This document shows, piece after piece, positions 53,514 through 62,392 of a stretch of 64,000 nt of DNA (positions are counted from its first letter, which is position 1; each line of letters begins with the position of its first letter). The notes below the pieces were generated by a model. That model saw nothing but the letters and a program-made list of their open reading frames with translations, ran no database searches and was not told the DNA's origin. Origin of the DNA: Rhodospirillales bacterium (lineage in GTDB: Bacteria > Pseudomonadota > Alphaproteobacteria > Reyranellales > Reyranellaceae). The position numbers and the translations under genes are program-made. The DNA is taken from NCBI GenBank assembly GCA_016185145.1, contig JACPOB010000081.1, positions 1-64,000 on the forward strand, given 5' to 3'.

Positions 53514-54088
53514 GCACCGACTTCTACGACGCCGAGCCGGATCGCTACTGCTACGCTGGTTCGACAGTGTTGAAGAATAAGCTCGGCTTGCGTGATCAGG
53601 CTGAACTGGACGCCTTCGAGGCGCTTAGTGTCGCGGTCAGAGCTGAGGAGCCGCTTCCCTCCGGCCGCTTTTCACTGCACATTATCGTGCCGTGCACCGC
53701 CATCTGTTTCAGGATGTATACGGGTGGGCGGGCCGATTCCGAACCGTTCGAATGACCAAGGATCAGAGTCCCTTCTGCTTTCCCGAGAACGTTGCCAGTG
53801 AAATGCGAGGACTATTCGTCCGCCTGCATAACGCCGATCCCCTAAGGGGGAGGACGGCAGAGGATTTCGCTGAGGAGGTTCCTTGCTTATCTGAATGCGA
53901 TTCATCCGTTCCGAGAAGGCAACGGACGAACCCAACTTACCTTCACCGCGCTGCTCGGCGTCCAGGCTGGCCATCCCCTTAGACTTTCGCGATTGGACCC
54001 GGCCAGCTTCCTTCAGGCGATGATCGACAGCTTCTTCGGTGACGAATCGCAGTTGAGCCGACAATTGCGGGATCTTGTGATCGATTGA
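53510..54088 (+). pseudogene. Fic/DOC family protein, disrupted by two frameshifts
   Basis: Three overlapping frames together give a full Fic protein. It begins STDFYDAEPDRYCYAGSTVL (frame from 53510), jumps one base near 53680 into AVHRHLFQDVYGWAGRFRTV, and jumps back near 53879 into FLAYLNAIHPFREGNGRTQL, ending at 54088. The HPFxxGNGR AMPylation motif is intact. One base appears lost (LHHYRA coded as CACAT) and one gained, and the start is CTG, with the antitoxin overlap reading CTGA instead of ATGA. Sequencing error is possible, but three changes at once suggest decay. Confidence 0.8.
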
Positions 54089-54263
54089 ACGTCGCGGACT
54101 TACTTCGTCTGCCGTCTGTCGCCGAAACGCTCATCCCTGCTGCACGCGGCATGGGCGGCGAACGAGGCGTAAGCGGCGGCATTGTGGATCGTGTTCTCCG
54201 GCGTCTGCAGGTCGTAGCCTGAGTGTAGCGTAGCCTAGCGCGGGCGCCGCTGGCCCCTTCAAG

Positions 54264-55298
54264 TCATTGCTTTTCGGAGCCTTTGCTCAACGAGCCGATG
54301 CCGAGCGATCCGTCGGAAGAGGAGGATGGCGACGGCGATGGCGCCTCGCTCTCCGCCGCCGGCGCGGCCGGCTCGGCCACGACGTCGTCCAGGAACGTCA
54401 CCGACGGCACGAAGAACAGCGTGCCGGTCACCGGCCGGCTGAAATCGAGCAATCGGTCGTAGTTGCCGGGCGGCAGGCCCACGAACATGTTCTCCAGCAT
54501 GCGCTCGGTGCGGCTGGGCGAGCGGGCGTAGCCGCAGAAATAGGTGCCGTACTCGCCCTTGCCGACCTCGCCGAACGGCATGTTGGCGCGCACGATCTTG
54601 AGCTCCTGGCCGTTCTCCTCGATCACCGTCAGCGCATTGTGGGCGAAGGAGGGCTTCACGGCATCGTCCAGCTCGATGTCCGAGAGCTTGGTGCGGCCGA
54701 CGAAGCCTTCCTGCTGCTCGACGGGGACGGCGTTCCAGCCTTTCAGGTCATGCAGGTATTTCTGCACGATCACGTAGCTGCCGCCGGCGAAGGCGGCGTC
54801 CTCCTCGCCGATCACCGTGGCGTCGAGCGCCTCCTGGTCGACGGGGTTCTCCGTGCCGTCGACGAAGCCCAGCAGGTCGCGGTTGTCGAAATACTTGAAG
54901 CCATGCACCTCGTCGGCCACGGCGACCGCGCCATCGAGCCGCGACATGATCTGCGCGGCGAGCTCGAAGCAGAGGTCCATGCTGGCGGAGCGGATATGGA
55001 AGAGGAGGTCGCCCGGCGTGGCGACGGCGTGGTGCTGGCCGCGGATCTCGCGGAAGGGATGCAGCTCCTTGGGCCTCGGTGCGCCGAACAGGCGGTCCCA
55101 GGCGTTGGAGCCGATGCCCATGACACAGTTCAGCCGGGCGTCGAGATCGCGGAAGCCGACCGAGCGCACCAGCGCCGACAGGTCGGCGCACAGGCCTTTC
55201 ACCGCGGCCTCGGCCCCATCGTTCATCGTCACGACGAGGAAGATGGCGGCGCGCGTCAGCGACGCGGCCACCGGTTGGGAATTCGTCGACGGCACGCG
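54264..55298 (-). CDS. DyP-type peroxidase with encapsulin cargo-loading peptide
   Basis: A 345-residue dye-decolourising heme peroxidase (YfeX-like class). LLGFVDGTENPVDQEALDAT has the catalytic GxxDG aspartate, SFAHNALTVI the proximal heme histidine and IVRANMPFGEVG the distal arginine. After the catalytic domain comes a Pro/Ala/Ser-rich linker and the ending DGSLGIGSLSKGSEKQ, which matches the known cargo-loading tail of encapsulin-packaged DyP (DGSLGIGSLK-type). GTG 55298, preceded by TATGGAGCG, is preferred; an ATG at 55406 lies inside the palindromic repeat. No encapsulin gene is in the window. Confidence 0.9.
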   Translation of the reverse strand, partial: RVPSTNSQPVAASLTRAAIFLVVTMNDGAEAAVKGLCADLSALVRSVGFRDLDARLNCVMGIGSNAWDRLFGAPRPKELHPFREIRGQHHAVATPGDLLFHIRSASMDLCFELAAQIMSRLDGAVAVADEVHGFKYFDNRDLLGFVDGTENPVDQEALDATVIGEEDAAFAGGSYVIVQKYLHDLKGWNAVPVEQQEGFVGRTKLSDIELDDAVKPSFAHNALTVIEENGQELKIVRANMPFGEVGKGEYGTYFCGYARSPSRTERMLENMFVGLPPGNYDRLLDFSRPVTGTLFFVPSVTFLDDVVAEPAAPAAESEAPSPSPSSSSDGSLGIGSLSKGSEKQ

Positions 55299-55368
55299 CG
55301 CGCTCCATACTGACCTGATCGGGGCATCGCCATTTTGCGGCGAGAGGCTGTGAAGAGCAATGCTGGGC

Positions 55369-55496
55369 TCATCGTCTTCCGGACCGCGAGCTTCCAGCTC
55401 GCTCATGATTCATGAGCGAGCTGGAAGCTCGCGCGTGCTTCCAGCTCGCTCATGTTTCATGAGCGCGCTGGACGCTCGCGGTCCGGAAGACGATGA
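55369..55496. repeat. Long palindromic repeat (TCTTCCGGACCGCGAGC arms)
   Basis: Perfect 23-bp terminal arms (left at 55369-55391, right at 55474-55496) enclose two nested hairpins built on GAGCTTCCAGCTCGCTCATG. Related short copy at 3231-3282. It separates the peroxidase from the small gene at 55504, and supplies a spurious upstream ATG for the peroxidase. Confidence 0.85.
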
Positions 55497-55503
55497 CGCG
55501 CCT

Positions 55504-55806
55504 CTAGCCGTTCCCCGCCACGATCGCGTCTAACGTCGCGCGAAGCTCGGCCACCGCCACCGGCTGATCACTTTCCGGACGGTTGGCCGCTTCGGGCGGA
55601 AGAGGGGCCACGCGCTCGGCGTTGGCCATCGCCGCCTGCCCCGCCTCGTGCAGGTCGTCCTGGAGGCATCGCAGAGCGACAATGACGTGATAGCTCTCGC
55701 GTCGATTGGGTGACCTCTTGGCGCGCTCGAGCCCCCTGACGAAGCGGTCTATGCGCTGCGCCAGGGCATGCCGTTCCGCCGAGCCCGCTGCGATGCCGTC
55801 GCTCAT
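55504..55806 (-). CDS. Small helical protein of unknown function
   Basis: A 100-residue hypothetical protein starting MSDGIAAGSAERHALAQ with AAGGCAACGG before the ATG. Strongly helical (RIDRFVRGLERAKRSPNRRE, then VALRCLQDDLHEAGQAAMAN), with no signal or membrane segment. Base use matches neighbouring genes. It lies between the MarR and DyP genes on the same strand. I do not recognise the family; it could be a chance frame. Confidence 0.5.
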   Translation of the reverse strand: MSDGIAAGSAERHALAQRIDRFVRGLERAKRSPNRRESYHVIVALRCLQDDLHEAGQAAMANAERVAPLPPEAANRPESDQPVAVAELRATLDAIVAGNG

Positions 55807-55900
55807 TCCGTTGCCTTGGGTGATGTTGGCCAGTCTCTTTCTCTCGGTCGGAAGAGGGCCGGCCGTCAAGTGCCATTGGAGCGCGGTCCGGAAGCGGGCG

Positions 55901-56362
55901 CTAACGCTCGCCGGCTTCCAGCTTCCGACGCAATGCTGTCATGACGCGGTGGGCGGCCTGCACGTCCTTGACCGAAAGCCCGTCGGCGAGGCTGTTGACC
56001 CACGGCACCTGCAGGCGCATCGCGGCCTCGTAGGTCTCGCGGCCCTTGTCGGTCAGGACGACGAGCTGCGCCCGCCGATGGTGCGGATTGGCGGCGAAGG
56101 TGACGAGGCCGTCCGCCATCAGGTCGTTGACGATGCGCTGGACGTTCTGGCGGTTGGCGCCGAGGTCGCGCGCCAGCCAGGCGACCGGCTGCGGCCGGTC
56201 CGCGGCGACGATGGTGCCCAGGATCTGCCAGCGCGCACTGGTCAGGCCGAGGCCCGCGACCAGCCTGTCGCCCGAAGCGATCATGCGGCTGTTCAGCCTG
56301 AACAGGTCGAGGACGAGGTCGGTAAGGGCGGCACCCGCCGAGGTTCGCTTGGTCTTGGACAT
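55901..56362 (-). CDS. MarR family transcriptional regulator
   Basis: A 153-residue winged-helix regulator: GLGLTSARWQILGTIVAADR, WLARDLGANRQNVQRIVNDL (recognition helix), LVTFAANPHHRRAQLVVLTD (wing, with the DRR-like HHRRA) and the dimerisation helices at both ends. Divergent from the ABM gene at 56462, with an 18-bp palindrome in between. Confidence 0.92.
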   Translation of the reverse strand: MSKTKRTSAGAALTDLVLDLFRLNSRMIASGDRLVAGLGLTSARWQILGTIVAADRPQPVAWLARDLGANRQNVQRIVNDLMADGLVTFAANPHHRRAQLVVLTDKGRETYEAAMRLQVPWVNSLADGLSVKDVQAAHRVMTALRRKLEAGER

Positions 56363-56381
56363 CCGGCGCCATATGCCGTTG

Positions 56382-56416
56382 TTGACATCATGATGTCAAT
56401 TGACTAGATGATGTCA
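56382..56416. promoter_or_regulatory. MarR-type operators
   Basis: TTGACATCATGATGTCAA (56382-56399) is a perfect 18-bp palindrome. Immediately after it TGACTAGATGATGTCA (56401-56416) is a second, imperfect site with the same TGAC/GTCA ends. They lie in the divergent gap between the MarR and ABM genes, a classic repressor arrangement. Confidence 0.7.
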
Positions 56417-56461
56417 TAGTACCAATTTGACATTATACATCCAAATTCACGGAGCCCCATC

Positions 56462-56824
56462 ATGCTGCGTCCTCTCGACCCCGCGTTTCCGATCGATCGC
56501 CAGCTCGCCCTCGATGCGTCTCCCGTCGTGCTGGTGAACGTCTTCACTCTCGACAAGGCCGACGAGCCGGCCTTCCTGCAGGCCTGGCAGGGCGACGCGG
56601 CGATCATGAAGCGCCAGCCGGGCTTCATCTCGACCCAGCTTCACCGCGCGATCGGCGAGAGCCCGACCTATCTGAACTACGCCGTCTGGGAATCGACCGC
56701 CGACTTCCGCGCCGCCTTCGCCAATCCGGAGTTCCACGCGAAGCTTTCAGCGTATCCGGCCTCGGCCGTCGCCTCGCCGCATCTGTTCCAGAAGGTGGCG
56801 GTGCCCGGCATCTGCGTGGCTTAG
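56462..56824 (+). CDS. Antibiotic biosynthesis monooxygenase (ABM) domain protein
   Basis: A 120-residue dimeric alpha-beta barrel protein: VVLVNVFTLDKADEPAFLQA, MKRQPGFISTQLHRAIGESP and NYAVWESTADFRAAFANPEF follow the ABM pattern (with the conserved W). Probably a quinone- or heme-like oxidative stress factor under control of the divergent MarR regulator. The start is close to the palindromes. Confidence 0.87.
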   Translation: MLRPLDPAFPIDRQLALDASPVVLVNVFTLDKADEPAFLQAWQGDAAIMKRQPGFISTQLHRAIGESPTYLNYAVWESTADFRAAFANPEFHAKLSAYPASAVASPHLFQKVAVPGICVA

Positions 56825-57332
56825 ACCATCGTGTCGCCATCCCGAGCGAAGCCCGCTGCATTGAGCGCGACCTTGCGTTTCTGATCATCCGCCATGCGGC
56901 CTCGTCGGCGCTTTCCTGAACCAGGTATCCCTTCAGGTATGCGCGCAGAGGAGTCGAGAGCGCCCTGATCATCGCTTATCTTGCTTGCGGTACCGCCCAC
57001 GTACCACGACGACGAAGGCCCGGTTCCCACACCCCATATCCACTCCCGCCGGGCCTTCTTTTCGTCCGCGCGAAGGTGGACGGAACGCTCCGCCAACACG
57101 CGCATCTGCGGCCAGAGTTGCGTGGGCGCAGCCAGATTGCTGTTGGCGATCACCGTACGTCGCGACTACGTGGCATCCTTTGCTTCGTGTCGCCCTGGGG
57201 TGTCGCTGCAGTGGAATCCGCTGGCGACGAGGCGGACGCCCGATGAGCGGCGGCGCGCGGAAGCGCTGGGTCGCCGCAGGCCGGTCGGGCACTAAGCTCG
57301 CCTCGCTACAGTCTGATGAGTTAAGCTCGATT
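56825..57332. other. Intergenic stretch without a clear gene
   Basis: Contains a hairpin, GAAGGCCCGG (57014-57023) and CCGGGCCTTC (57049-57058), with a 25-base loop and followed by TTTTC, which could end a transcript from the left. An open frame without stop codons runs through 56970-57245 but has no family features. I see no supported gene. Confidence 0.5.
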
Positions 57333-57456
57333 CGTCGTCCCGACCGGAGCGCAAAGCGCGAAGCGGAGGGACCTTCTTGCCACGATAGGCTGTCTATTCG
57401 TTGAAAGAAGGTCCCTCCACTACGCCTCGCTGCGCTCGGCTCCGGTCGGGACGACG
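57333..57456. repeat. Palindromic repeat (CGTCGTCCCGACCGGAGC arms)
   Basis: Perfect 18-bp terminal arms with a second inner pair (GGAGGGACCTTCTT/AAGAAGGTCCCTCC). It stands just before the amidase gene. Confidence 0.85.
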
Positions 57457-57500
57457 ATCGACCTAGATCATCATGCTGGCGTATGGCGAGGGGGAGACGG

Positions 57501-59111
57501 ATGGCGAAATCAGCTCGGCGGAAGCATCTCGGCGTGGAGGACGCTTCGCTCGTCGATGTGATCGAAGCCCTGAGCGCGGGAACGGTCACGGCGAGCGCGC
57601 TCGCCCGTGCGTACCTGGCGCGCATCAAGGCCTACGACCGCGTCAAGAACGACAGGGGGCCGCGCCTCAACTCCGTACGCGAGGTCAATCCCGATGCATT
57701 GAAGATCGCAGCGCGCCTCGACGGCGTAAAGCCGTCGGCACGGCTGCCACTGGCCGGGGTGCCGATCCTGGTGAAAGACAACATCGCCACCGGCGACAGG
57801 CAGCACACGACCGCGGGCTCTCTGGCGCTGGCAAGTGCGCGTGCCCGGGACGACGCGCCGGTCGTGAAGCGGCTGCGCGCGGCAGGGGCGGTGATCCTCG
57901 GCAAGGCGAACCTCACCGAGTTCGCCAACATCCTCGCGGTCGACATGCCCGCGGGCTACAGCTCGCTGGGAGGGCAGGTGAGGAATCCCTACTCGCCCAA
58001 GCTGGTCGACGAGCGCGGCATTCCCGTCGTGCTGCCGGGCGGCTCGAGCGGAGGCTCCGCCGTCGCCGTCGCGGCCGGCCTGTGCGCGGCGGCGATCGGC
58101 ACCGAGACCTCGGGCTCGCTGCTCAGCCCGGCGACGCAGAACGGCCTTGTCACCGTGAAGCCCACGGTCGGGCTGATCAGCCGCGCCGGCATCCTGCCGA
58201 TCTCGCACAGCCAGGACACCGCCGGGCCCCTGACGCGCACGGTGCGCGATGCGGCGATCCTGCTGAACGTGCTGGCGGCGCGCGATCCGCTCGATCCGGC
58301 GACCCGGCCGATGAAGCGGCCGAAGGACTACACCGCGGGCCTCGACAAGGACGGCCTCAAGGGCGCCCGCATCGGCGTGCCGAGCGATCCCGACGATCCG
58401 CTGAACGACGCCTATTTCGGCAAGCTGTCGCCGCAATCGCGGAAGGTGATGGAGAAGGCCCTGAAAGTCCTGGCCGACTGCGGCGCCGTCCTCGTTCGCG
58501 CCAGCCTCCCGACCGCGGGCTGGATCGGCGGGCCCGGCACGACCATGAACGTGCTGAACTGCAATCCGCTCAGCCGCAACAAGGGCAATCTCGCGACGCC
58601 GCCGATCGTGTTCGTCTACGAGCTCAAGCGCGATCTCAATCTCTATCTGCGCGACTGGGCAATCGGCACGAAGATCAGGACCATGGCCGACATCGTCGCC
58701 TTCAACGCGCGCAACGCGAAGAAGGCGTTGCGCTTCGGCCAGGATCTCTTCCTCGCCGCCGAGGCCACCCGCGGCGACCTGTCGGAGCTGGAATACCGCT
58801 CGGCGCGGGCCATGGACCTTTTGGCCGCCAAGGAGCGCGGGCTCGATGCCTATATGAGCCGGCACAAGCTCGACGCCATTGTGTTTCCGGGCGCGTCGGG
58901 CTGCGCCATCGCGGCCAAGCCGGGCTATCCCAGCGTGCAGGTCCCGGCGGGTTTCACGAGCGGCGTCGGTGACCGGAAGACGCCGAACTTTCCGCTCGGC
59001 CTCACTTTCACCGGCCGCGCCTGGAGCGAGGCGACGCTGCTGCGGCTGGCCTACGCCTACGAGCAGGCCTCGACCATGCGCCGTCCGCCGCCTGGGCTGC
59101 CGGCGCTATGA
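57501..59111 (+). CDS. Amidase (amidase-signature family)
   Basis: A 536-residue amidase. The Ser-cisSer-Lys triad is visible: [14 protein letters not shown] (Lys), [20 protein letters not shown] (cis-Ser) and [18 protein letters not shown] (nucleophile region). It hydrolyses an amide of unknown identity; AS enzymes of this length without fused domains include aryl-amidases and peptide amidases. The ATG at 57501, with GGGGGAGACGG just upstream, is better than 57483. Convergent with the Mo-oxidoreductase genes, 5-base overlap. Confidence 0.92.
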   Translation: MAKSARRKHLGVEDASLVDVIEALSAGTVTASALARAYLARIKAYDRVKNDRGPRLNSVREVNPDALKIAARLDGVKPSARLPLAGVPILVKDNIATGDRQHTTAGSLALASARARDDAPVVKRLRAAGAVILGKANLTEFANILAVDMPAGYSSLGGQVRNPYSPKLVDERGIPVVLPGGSSGGSAVAVAAGLCAAAIGTETSGSLLSPATQNGLVTVKPTVGLISRAGILPISHSQDTAGPLTRTVRDAAILLNVLAARDPLDPATRPMKRPKDYTAGLDKDGLKGARIGVPSDPDDPLNDAYFGKLSPQSRKVMEKALKVLADCGAVLVRASLPTAGWIGGPGTTMNVLNCNPLSRNKGNLATPPIVFVYELKRDLNLYLRDWAIGTKIRTMADIVAFNARNAKKALRFGQDLFLAAEATRGDLSELEYRSARAMDLLAAKERGLDAYMSRHKLDAIVFPGASGCAIAAKPGYPSVQVPAGFTSGVGDRKTPNFPLGLTFTGRAWSEATLLRLAYAYEQASTMRRPPPGLPAL

Positions 59112-61412
59112 CAAGAGCTTGTCGAGCGTGATCGGCAAATCGCGCACGCGTCTGCCTGTGGCGTTGAACACTGCGTTGGCGATGGCCGCCGCGGTGCCGG
59201 TGATGCCGATCTCACCGATGCCGCGCGCACCGAGCGGCGCCTGCGGGTCGGGGATGTCGGTCCACATCACCTCGATCTCGGGCACGTCGAGATGCACCGG
59301 CACGTGATACTCGGCCAGGCTCGGGTTCATGACCCGGCCGTTGCGCGGATCGAGCAGCGTCTCCTCGGAGAGCGCCAGACCCATGCCCATGATGATGCCG
59401 CCGCGGAACTGGCTGGCCGCCGTCTTGGGGTTCAGGATGCGCCCGCAGTCGAACGAGCCGAGCAGCCGCCGCACCCGTACTTCGCCGGTCACGGCGTTGA
59501 CGCCAACCTCGGCGTACTGCGCGCCGGTGGAGTGCATGGAGTACTTCATCTGCTCCATCGGCAACGAGCCGCTTTCCTCGGCTTCGACGAAGTCGCGTTG
59601 CGCGCGCCTCAGGATCGAGGCGTAGCTCTCGTGCCGTGACGGATCCCTGGCCTGCGCCAGCCCGCCGTCGCGCGCCACGATCTCGCTGATCCTGAGCCCG
59701 CCAAGCGGGCTGTCGTTGCCGGCGAGCTTCAGCACCCGGGCCAGCAGCGCGTCGGCCGCCGCCGTCACCGCGGCGATGGTGCCCGCGGTCTGCGACGAGC
59801 CGCCCGCCATCGCCCCGGGCGGCAGGAGGCTGTCGCCGTACTCGAACGACACTTGCTCCAGCGGCATGCCCAGCCGGTCGGCGGCGTGCTGGGCCTGCAC
59901 CGTGGCGGTGCCCATGCCCATCTCGTGGCCCGCCGTCGACACCGTGACTCGGCCATCGGAGTCGAGACGGAGCCGCGCCTTGACGCCGGGCATGCGGTAG
60001 TAGGGATAGGTCGCGGTGGCGACACCCATGCCCAAAAGCCATTCGCCGTCGCGCCGGCGGCCGGGCACCGGGTCGCGCCTCTGCCAGCCGAAGCGCGCCG
60101 CGCCGTCGGCATAGGCCTTCACCAGATGGCGCGACGAGTGCGGCGAGTTGGTCGTCGGATCGCGCGCGGGCTCCCAGCGCCGCCGGAGCTCGATGGGATC
60201 GATCGCCATCGCGTGCGCCAGCTCGTCGACGGCGCTCTCCAGCGCGAAAGTGCCGACTGATTCGCCGGGGGCGCGCATCCAGGTGTTGGCCACCATGTCC
60301 ATGTCGGCCACTGTCTGCTCCAGCCGCAGGGTCCGCGCGGCATAGAGGTGGCGCGCCGGGAAAGTGTACTGCTCGGGACAGTTGTTGTGCGTCGTCATGG
60401 CGACGACGCCGGTGTGGATCAGGGCGTCGAGCCGGCCATCCCTGGCCGCGCCCAGCGCCACGCGCTGGCGGGTCGTCGTGCGGCCGCCGACCAGGCGATA
60501 GACTCCCTCGCGGCTCAGCACCAACCGCACCGGTCGGCGCGAGAGCTTCGCCGTGGCCGCGGCGAGGATCTGATGGCTCCACAGCGTCTTGCCGCCGAAG
60601 CCGCCGCCGACGAACGGCGACAGCACGCGCACCTGGTCGGCCTCGAGATCGAACACCTTGGCGAGCGTGCCGGCCGTGCCGGTGATCATCTGCGTGGCGT
60701 CGTGCACCACCAATGTCCCGCCCTCCCACAGCGCGGTCGCGGCGTGCAGCTCGAGTGCATTGTGGTTCAGGAACGGCGTCGTGTAGGTCGCATCGACGCG
60801 ATGCGCGGCAGCCGCCAGCGCCTTCTCGGCGTCGCCGGTCTCGACGATCGAGGGCTCGCCGATCACCGCGCCGGGATTGCGCGCCTGGCACGCGGCCACG
60901 GTGAAGTCGGTGACGGCCGGCCGCGCCTCGCAGGTCAGCGACACCAGGCCGGCCGCATGCTCGGCCTGCTCCCATGTCTCGGCCAGCACGACGGCCACGG
61001 CCTCGCCGTTCCAGTGGATGGAATCGTCCTGCATGATGGGCAAATCGCTGCCGGCCACGCCGTCGCCCTCGCCGAACGCTTCGGGCGCCTTCATCCGCGG
61101 CGCGTTGCGATGGGTCATCACCAGGGCGACACCGGGTGCGGCCTCGGCCGCGCTCGTGTCGAGCGACGCGATGCGGCCGCGCGCGATGGTCGAATGCACG
61201 ACGGCGGCGTGCAGCAATCCCGCCAGCGGAACCTCGGCGGCAAAACGCGCCTGCCCGCGCACCTTCAGCACGCCGTCGAGCCGCGACACCGGCTCACCGA
61301 TATGGCCGTGCTGCCCCCGGCGGATTCCTGGAGGAGCCTCGGGCCGTGTGCCGGGCACCAGGGCATCGGGGACGTGGCGCAGCACCGTGCGCAGGATTCC
61401 GGTCATGCTCAT
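59106..61412 (-). CDS. Molybdopterin-binding subunit of a PaoC-like aldehyde oxidoreductase
   Basis: A 768-residue xanthine-oxidase-family large subunit. GEPVSRLDGVLKVRGQARFA is the family start, VLSPFVGGGFGGKTLWSHQI binds the molybdenum cofactor, MVANTWMRAPGESVGTFALE a further cofactor contact, and GARGIGEIGITGTAAAIANA carries the catalytic glutamate near the C-terminus. The ATG at 61412 overlaps the FAD subunit stop (ATGA). Oxidises aldehydes or N-heterocycles by hydroxylation from water. No PaoD/XdhC-type chaperone gene is in the window. Confidence 0.92.
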   Translation of the reverse strand: MSMTGILRTVLRHVPDALVPGTRPEAPPGIRRGQHGHIGEPVSRLDGVLKVRGQARFAAEVPLAGLLHAAVVHSTIARGRIASLDTSAAEAAPGVALVMTHRNAPRMKAPEAFGEGDGVAGSDLPIMQDDSIHWNGEAVAVVLAETWEQAEHAAGLVSLTCEARPAVTDFTVAACQARNPGAVIGEPSIVETGDAEKALAAAAHRVDATYTTPFLNHNALELHAATALWEGGTLVVHDATQMITGTAGTLAKVFDLEADQVRVLSPFVGGGFGGKTLWSHQILAAATAKLSRRPVRLVLSREGVYRLVGGRTTTRQRVALGAARDGRLDALIHTGVVAMTTHNNCPEQYTFPARHLYAARTLRLEQTVADMDMVANTWMRAPGESVGTFALESAVDELAHAMAIDPIELRRRWEPARDPTTNSPHSSRHLVKAYADGAARFGWQRRDPVPGRRRDGEWLLGMGVATATYPYYRMPGVKARLRLDSDGRVTVSTAGHEMGMGTATVQAQHAADRLGMPLEQVSFEYGDSLLPPGAMAGGSSQTAGTIAAVTAAADALLARVLKLAGNDSPLGGLRISEIVARDGGLAQARDPSRHESYASILRRAQRDFVEAEESGSLPMEQMKYSMHSTGAQYAEVGVNAVTGEVRVRRLLGSFDCGRILNPKTAASQFRGGIIMGMGLALSEETLLDPRNGRVMNPSLAEYHVPVHLDVPEIEVMWTDIPDPQAPLGARGIGEIGITGTAAAIANAVFNATGRRVRDLPITLDKLLS

Positions 61413-62392
61413 GCGCGACCTCCGAGTTGGGTGAGGACCGCAACGATCGTGCGCTTCGCCAGTTCGACCTTGAAGCCGTTGTCGCGCAGGACATGGGCTG
61501 AAGCCAACTCGCCCTCCGAAGCGTGACGAAACACCTCCTCCGACGGCTGTCTGCCGCGGAGGAGGGTTTCCGCGGCTCGCGCGCGCCACGGCTTAAGGGC
61601 GACACCGCCCAGCGCTACCCGCACGTCCCGGATCATCCCGTCATCGCCGACCTCCAGCGCTGCCGCGACCGAGACCAGCGCAAAGGCATAGCTCGACCGG
61701 TCGCGCACCTTGCGATAGGTCGAGCGCCGCGCCACCACCAGCGGCGGCAGCTCGACCGCCACGATCAGCTCGCCGGGCCGGAGTTCGGTCTCGCGGTCGG
61801 GCGTGTCGCCGGGCAGGCGATGCAGTTCCTCGAGGGGCAGGGTGCGCGCGCCCTCGGGGCCGTCGAGATGCACCGTCGCATCCAGCGCGACCAATGCCAC
61901 GCACATGTCCGATGGATGTGTCGCCACGCAGGCCGGGGAGGCGCCCAGGATCGCATGCATGCGATTGAAACCATCGATCGCATCGCAGCCCGCGCCCGGG
62001 TCGCGCTTGTTGCAGCGCGCGGCGTCGTCGTAGAAGTAGAGGCAACGCGTACGCTGCATCAGGTTGCCGCCGACGGTCGCCATGTTGCGGATCTGCGCCG
62101 ACGCCCCGGCCACGATGGCGCGCGTCAGCATCGGATAGCGGGTGCGCACGCGGTGGTCCGCCGCCAGCGCGGTATTGCTGGTTGCCGCGCCGATGCGCAG
62201 GCCGCCGTCGGCGCGCTCGATGATGGTGCGCTCGAGGCCGGTCACGTCGACGAGCGAGGAGGGTCGCTCGATGCCCTCGCGCATCAGGTCGACCAGGTTG
62301 GTGCCGCCGCCCAGATACTTGGCGCCGGCCTGGGCGACGTCGCGGATCGCCGCGGCCGGATCGCCGGCGCGGCTGTAGGTGAAGGGGATCAT
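61409..62392 (-). CDS. FAD-binding subunit of a PaoB-like aldehyde oxidoreductase
   Basis: A 327-residue FAD subunit. KYLGGGTNLVDLMREGIERP and ATVGGNLMQRTRC hold the FAD contacts. Between them and the C-terminus lies a cysteine-rich insert, RTRCLYFYDDAARCNKRDPG then AGCDA and SPACVATHPSDM, matching the extra [4Fe-4S] cluster loop of PaoB and hydroxybenzoyl-CoA reductase. Four cysteines are conserved. Its start overlaps the FeS subunit stop. Confidence 0.9.
   Translation of the reverse strand: MIPFTYSRAGDPAAAIRDVAQAGAKYLGGGTNLVDLMREGIERPSSLVDVTGLERTIIERADGGLRIGAATSNTALAADHRVRTRYPMLTRAIVAGASAQIRNMATVGGNLMQRTRCLYFYDDAARCNKRDPGAGCDAIDGFNRMHAILGASPACVATHPSDMCVALVALDATVHLDGPEGARTLPLEELHRLPGDTPDRETELRPGELIVAVELPPLVVARRSTYRKVRDRSSYAFALVSVAAALEVGDDGMIRDVRVALGGVALKPWRARAAETLLRGRQPSEEVFRHASEGELASAHVLRDNGFKVELAKRTIVAVLTQLGGRA

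Noticed and set aside
56970-57245. Stop-free stretch resembling a protein
   Set aside because: No start site, no family likeness, Arg-rich; open frames of this size are common in such base composition.
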